The notes under the pieces are model-generated. The model was not told where the DNA came from, searched no databases, and saw only the letters and a program-made list of their open reading frames with translations. This document shows, piece by piece, positions 36,787 through 39,436 of a DNA stretch of 39,436 bases. Made by a program: the position numbers and the translations under genes. Origin of the DNA: VGJV01 sp964646415 (GTDB taxonomy: Bacteria; Patescibacteriota; Minisyncoccia; UBA6257; 2-01-FULL-56-20); NCBI GenBank assembly GCA_964646415.1, contig CAZYEL010000009.1, positions 1-39,436 on the forward strand, written 5' to 3'. Numbering within the stretch: the first letter of the stretch is position 1; every line of letters starts with the position of its first letter.

Positions 36787-37431
36787 TCACTTTCGGGTTT
36801 CAAACGACTTCACTACTTCTTCCCAATTCACCACATTCCACCATGCCTCAATGTATTCCGCGCGGCGGTTTTGATACTTCAGATAATAGGCATGCTCCCA
36901 GACGTCGAGTCCAAGGAGCGGAATCGCATGCTCGGAGACCGGGCAGTTTTGAAGCCCCGTTGTCATGATGAAAAGTTTTCCGTTCCCGATGAGCCACGCC
37001 CAGCCGGAACCAAAGATGCCTGCCGCGGTTTTGGTAAATTCAACCTTAAAATTATCAAAGCTTCCGAAAGAGCGCGTGAGCGCCTCAAGGAGCTTGCCGC
37101 TTGGCGCATTCCCTCCGGCTCCGCCGGCTGGCGGATTGGCACCGCCTTTTACCGCAGGGCGCATATTTTTCCAGAACTGCGAGTGATTGAAATGCCCTCC
37201 CCCGTGGTTCCGCACTGCGGTACGGATATCCTCCGGCACGGCGTCGAGCGTTGCAATCAAAGACTCAAGCGACTCCACTTTGAACTCGGGGTGCTTCTCA
37301 AGCGCTTCATTCAGCTTGTTTACATACCCCTGATGATGCTTCGTGTGGTGAAGCTCCATCGTCTTCGCGTCGATAAATGGCTCAAGCGCGTCGTAGGCGT
37401 ACGGAAGCTTTGGCAGTTCGAATTTTGGCAT
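36787..37431 (-). CDS. sod: Superoxide dismutase (Fe/Mn family)
   Basis: A 214-residue cytoplasmic enzyme converting superoxide to oxygen and peroxide with Fe or Mn. Ligands: H28 in T-M-E-L-H-H-T-K-H-H, H83 in H-F-N-H-S-Q-F-W, D176 and H180 in L-D-V-W-E-H-A-Y-Y. Metal preference cannot be told. An extra Gly/Pro/Ala stretch at about 97-112 (between W-K-N-M-R-P and L-L-E-A-L) is longer than usual and is encoded by a TCCGCC...GGCGGA hairpin. It converges with fmt, 44 nt apart. Its upstream region holds repeats but no clear Shine-Dalgarno sequence. Presence of Sod suggests exposure to oxygen at times. Confidence 0.94.
   Translation of the reverse strand: MPKFELPKLPYAYDALEPFIDAKTMELHHTKHHQGYVNKLNEALEKHPEFKVESLESLIATLDAVPEDIRTAVRNHGGGHFNHSQFWKNMRPAVKGGANPPAGGAGGNAPSGKLLEALTRSFGSFDNFKVEFTKTAAGIFGSGWAWLIGNGKLFIMTTGLQNCPVSEHAIPLLGLDVWEHAYYLKYQNRRAEYIEAWWNVVNWEEVVKSFETRK
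37120..37135 (-). repeat. TCCGCC-GGCT-GGCGGA hairpin in sod
   Basis: A 6-bp perfect stem with a 4-nt loop in the codons of the Gly/Pro-rich loop insertion. The stem sequence is the same as in the murC palindrome (28195-28228). Confidence 0.5.
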
Positions 37432-37438
37432 AGTGTAT

Positions 37439-37508
37439 TGATTAGTAATTATTGATCAGTGATTCGTTGCTGTCAGCAACATAATCCCCGACTCGTGCCG
37501 GGGTTATT
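37439..37508. repeat. Repeats and hairpins upstream of sod
   Basis: GATTAGTAATTATTGATCAG (37440-37459) is an AT-rich iterated word, like the one before the amidohydrolase gene. GTTGCTG-T-CAGCAAC (37466-37480) is a perfect palindrome, and AATCCCCG...CGGGGTT (about 37482-37507) a further stem. The last may end the tiny gene at 37540-37641, without a T-run. No gene is visible in the rest of the gap. Confidence 0.5.
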
Positions 37509-37539
37509 GAACAATTTTCATCGCATATATATCACCATT

Positions 37540-37641
37540 TTAATACCCTACAAACATAAATGCCGCGCTGGGACCGATAAGCCCGACAATCATAACAATT
37601 GCCAGAACCCACACTAAAACCTTTTTGGTCCTGTCCGACAT
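37540..37641 (-). CDS. Tiny membrane peptide (33 aa)
   Basis: The product starts M-S-D-R-T-K-K-V-L-V-W-V-L and continues as one hydrophobic helix (I-V-M-I-V-G-L-I-G-P-S-A-A-F-M-F-V) to the stop. Support for a real gene: a perfect TATAAT (37648-37653) with TGGG before it, 6 nt upstream of the ATG, as in other genes here; three polar residues, an Arg and two Lys before a membrane segment; and a position in an otherwise empty gap. CPR genomes have such tiny membrane proteins as I recall, but their roles are unknown. Confidence 0.6.
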   Translation of the reverse strand: MSDRTKKVLVWVLAIVMIVGLIGPSAAFMFVGY

Positions 37642-37647
37642 GCCTCT

Positions 37648-37653
37648 ATTATA
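37648..37653 (-). promoter_or_regulatory. TATAAT box for the tiny membrane peptide
   Basis: Minus-strand TGGGTATAAT ends 6 nt before ATG 37641, an extended -10 with leaderless spacing. TTGCAC lies 15 nt upstream as a possible weak -35. Confidence 0.6.
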
Positions 37654-37694
37654 CCCAGCCTATAAAAGGTGCAAGTGTGGATAAGTTACACTTT

Positions 37695-37811
37695 CCCTGT
37701 TTCTTGCAGGGACGCTGTCTGCGGCGGGCTACCGCAGCGCTCACTCCCCGCCTGCCAACCCGGCGGGCAGGTCGCGCCGCCGCGCTGCGAGAAGCCCTGC
37801 AAGAAACAGGG
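37695..37811. repeat. 117-bp element with 17-bp perfect terminal inverted repeats
   Basis: CCCTGTTTCTTGCAGGG (37695-37711) and its exact complement (37795-37811) enclose a GC-rich core with further pairing (GCGGCGGG / CGCCGCC; CCTGCC / GGCAGG; CCGC / GCGG). It has no coding capacity of its own that I trust. It could be a miniature element or a folded RNA. Confidence 0.8.
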
Positions 37812-38046
37812 TTGCGTGTTTTTGGAAATGCGCTCTTCCCCGCAGGAAACATAACTGCGCGCATTCGAAGAGCAAGGAAAAAGGCGAATCTTCATGAATT
37901 GAGAAAATGCTCCTGACGTGTTAGATTCCCTAGGTATTTCGAGGCTATGGAATAATTGAGGGGTCGTCGCGAAGCGAGGCAATCCGAAGGGGCGGTTTTG
38001 GAATCAGGACAAGGCCAAAATGGTTAAATGAGTTTCTCTCTACCGT
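37812..38046. other. Intergenic stretch, no gene seen
   Basis: About 235 nt between the inverted-repeat element and tRNA-Gln. I see no supported gene or promoter; the sequence CGAAGCGAGGC appears once and could be part of a repeat. Confidence 0.6.
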
Positions 38047-38117
38047 TGCCGGATCGTCTAACGGTAGGACGGAGGACTTTGGATCCTCTAATCTAGGTTC
38101 GAATCCTAGTCCGGCAG
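38047..38117 (+). tRNA. tRNA-Gln (anticodon TTG)
   Basis: A complete cloverleaf: acceptor stem TGCCGGA / TCCGGCA, D-arm with AACGGTAGG, anticodon stem GAGGA / TCCTC with loop CTTTGGA (anticodon TTG), and T-arm CTAGG-TTCGAAT-CCTAG. The discriminator base is G, and CCA is not encoded. The anticodon reads CAA and CAG. In bacteria that lack GlnRS this tRNA is charged with Glu by GltX and then amidated; neither GlnRS nor GatCAB is in this window. It marks the edge of the gene-poor end of the window. Confidence 0.95.
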
Positions 38118-38300
38118 CAGTGGAGAGAAGCCATAAACAAATTCTTCGCCAGAGACGCATCCCTGCCTCCAGCATAAAGAGCTGGCTTCGCGCGAGGCGA
38201 TTAGGAGCTCTTGTGCCCCGCGATGAACGAAGTGAATTTTGCGGGACTACAAATCAGCGCAGTATCGAGGCAAACCAGAGAAGGTATCGCTCAGAGCGCC
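38118..38300. other. Non-coding stretch after tRNA-Gln with hairpins
   Basis: AAGAGCT (38177-38183) and AGCTCTT (38206-38212) form a perfect stem, and CCCCGC (38216-38221) pairs with GCGGG (38241-38245). An open frame from 38211 continues into the P-loop gene, but its first 30 residues look non-coding. No other gene is seen. Confidence 0.5.
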
Positions 38301-38783
38301 ATGAAAACATTTTACTCAGAAGAAGATTTCAGCGCCATTAAAAATCTCATAGAAACACGTGGGTTAAAAAAGTTATTTATAACGGGCGATGTGGAAACGG
38401 GTAAGTCGTGTTTTTGTAAAAGACTTATTAAAGAAATTGGCACCTATCGCTTCATTGAGTTAGACAAGGGGAGAGACATGTCCCCTCTTCTAAATCGCGA
38501 AGCGGTATTAAAAGGGACCATTAAAGAGCGCGAAGGAGATTCTTACATCCTTGAACATTATCAGCTGCTTGATCAAAATACATTGGGAGCGTGGAAAGAT
38601 GCGGCCGATGCTTTGATTTTGCTGAACCCAAAGAGAGAAAATATTAGAAATGGTTTCGATTATGATACGGGTCCTACTCAAAAAAATAACTTCGATGGGT
38701 TGAGTGGTGAATTAGTTTACAGCAACCCTAAAACTGGCACGTTTTTAAAAATTATGAGCAAAAAGGAGATGAATGACCGCTAA
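38301..38783 (+). CDS. Small P-loop NTPase-like protein (160 aa), orphan
   Basis: I do not recognise the family. Residues 29-36 are G-D-V-E-T-G-K-S, a Walker A motif after a hydrophobic strand (K-K-L-F-I-T), followed by a helix C-F-C-K-R-L-I-K-E-I. A later D-A-L-I-L-L-N-P-K near 112 could be the Walker B-like strand. Other features: E-L-D-K-G-R-D near 57 and a Gly/Asn-rich C-terminal part. By eye it is more AT-rich than its neighbours, which together with its site after a tRNA suggests transfer. ATG 38301 gives the motif at a typical distance; 38211 is possible but less likely. Confidence 0.6.
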   Translation: MKTFYSEEDFSAIKNLIETRGLKKLFITGDVETGKSCFCKRLIKEIGTYRFIELDKGRDMSPLLNREAVLKGTIKEREGDSYILEHYQLLDQNTLGAWKDAADALILLNPKRENIRNGFDYDTGPTQKNNFDGLSGELVYSNPKTGTFLKIMSKKEMNDR

Positions 38784-38868
38784 CCGAGAAGGGTCAGCTT
38801 ATTTCTGGAAGCGGTTCCCAGGAAACCTCATACTGATTGAATAGTTCCGCAAGCGTCCTAAGCTTTGT

Positions 38869-38874
38869 TATCAT
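38869..38874 (+). promoter_or_regulatory. TATCAT box 7 nt before the hydrolase gene
   Basis: TATCAT ends seven bases before ATG 38882, fitting the leaderless pattern of other genes in the window. Confidence 0.4.
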
Positions 38875-38881
38875 TGTAACT

Positions 38882-39388
38882 ATGACCAAGGTCGAAGGGT
38901 TTATACCGGTTGAAGGTGGCAATGTCTGGTACAAAATTGCCGGAACCCCTCAAAGCATCCCTCTGATTTTGCTTCATGGAGGTCCCGGCTGGCCGCATGA
39001 TTACCTCGAACCACTGGAAAACCTGGCAACAAATCGGCAGGTGATTTTTTATGACCAGCTCGGATGCGGGAATTCGGATAAAACTGCGAATCCCGCTTTG
39101 TGGACCGTGGAGCAGTTCGTCAAAGAACTCCATCAAGTTATCAAAGCCGTCAAATTGGAGACATATCATATCTTGGGGCACTCGTGGGGGTCAGCTATTG
39201 CGGTTGCCTTCGCCCTTACAAAACCCGAAGGGCTCACCAGCTTAATTTTTTCCGACCCTTATATCAGCAGCCCTCTCTGGATGAAAGATGCGGAGCGACT
39301 CATCAAGTTACTGCCCGAAAATATGCAGGCCGCTCTTATAAGCGGCAATGTGGAATCCGGAGAATATGAAATGGCATCAAAAGAATAG
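38882..39388 (+). pseudogene. Truncated alpha/beta hydrolase (proline iminopeptidase-like)
   Basis: The 168-residue product matches the N-terminal half of proline iminopeptidases, which remove N-terminal proline from peptides. It has H-G-G-P-G-W-P-H-D-Y near 36, Y-D-Q-L-G-C-G-N-S near 63 and the nucleophile elbow G-H-S-W-G-S-A near 100. The family is usually around 290-310 residues; here the frame ends at TAG just after the cap region starts, so the catalytic Asp and His are missing. The 48 bases that follow do not continue the family in any frame I can see. It is most likely a broken gene or fragment, unless the rest lies beyond the window after a longer disruption. Confidence 0.7.
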
Positions 39389-39436
39389 GTAATTAGTTGG
39401 ATTCGTAACCATCGAGGGCTAAAATACCCTTATGGT

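Noticed and set aside
37599..37916. Plus-strand ORF of 105 residues
   Set aside because: It covers the 117-bp inverted-repeat element and the promoter of the tiny membrane gene on the other strand; the composition is not protein-like.
37945..38175. Minus-strand ORF of 76 residues across tRNA-Gln
   Set aside because: It is the reverse complement of the tRNA; the peptide (G-F-E-P-R...P-L-D-D-P-A) is a known type of false gene from tRNA sequence.

Overview
This window looks like a chromosomal segment of a Candidate Phyla Radiation (Patescibacteria, Parcubacteria-like) bacterium of moderate GC. The evidence is indirect: very compact gene order with many ATGA start/stop overlaps, almost no Shine-Dalgarno sequences, a soluble VirD4-like ATPase with a zinc ribbon, a ComEC split in two genes, and several gene types typical of this group. 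TGA is used as a stop by more than ten clear genes, so the code is standard, not the TGA=Gly code of Gracilibacteria/Absconditabacteria. bL9 is present, which some CPR lineages lack. There is no rRNA operon, CRISPR array or transposase.

Layout. 1-1990: tail of an unknown gene, cutA, leucyl aminopeptidase. 2057-9756: four large cysteine-rich paralogues (here P1-P4) with small genes coupled between or behind them (NUDIX hydrolase, a conserved hypothetical, a 34-residue basic peptide). 9790-17378: VirD4/TraG-like ATPase, trmD, split comEC, a D-aminoacylase-like protein and ftsW. 17489-21065: two more paralogues (P5, P6). 21128-28292: murG, gltX, M23 peptidase, CofE-like ligase, DUF457-like membrane protein, murC. 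28340-31607: PD-(D/E)XK nuclease, inositol monophosphatase-like enzyme, Maf, and a bPH-AlbA_2 membrane fusion. 31611-37641: a small membrane protein and a 3'-5' exonuclease (minus), rpmA (plus), rplI and ctpA (minus), a hypothetical gene, def and fmt (plus), then superoxide dismutase and a tiny membrane peptide (minus). 37650-39436: gene-poor DNA with a 117-bp inverted-repeat element, tRNA-Gln(TTG), an orphan P-loop protein and a truncated alpha/beta hydrolase; this end looks accessory.

The most striking content is the six-member family P1-P6 (554-593 aa, about 10.5 kb in total). Each protein has a four-CxxC module at both ends with the same Cys spacing, enclosing two related Cys/Tyr/Asn-rich repeat lobes that look like beta-solenoids. 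I cannot assign a function. The last ribbon type recurs with identical spacing in the ATPase just downstream of P4, suggesting a shared domain vocabulary and possibly a shared partner.

The second striking content is non-coding: nearly every gap carries an imperfect inverted or tandem repeat built from a short iterated word. The same words recur at distant sites, sometimes provide start or stop codons (murG, fmt, P3, P4), and also occur in frame inside genes (murC, fmt, trmD, sod, P4). Several genes have a -10-like hexamer 6-7 nt before the ATG, which suggests leaderless transcripts.

Functionally, ftsW, murG, murC, the M23 peptidase and perhaps the CofE-like ligase belong to peptidoglycan synthesis and remodelling. 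trmD, gltX, def, fmt, rpmA, rplI and tRNA-Gln belong to translation. comEC and perhaps the ATPase concern DNA uptake or transfer. cutA, sod, NUDIX and maf are metal, oxidative-stress and nucleotide-housekeeping functions.
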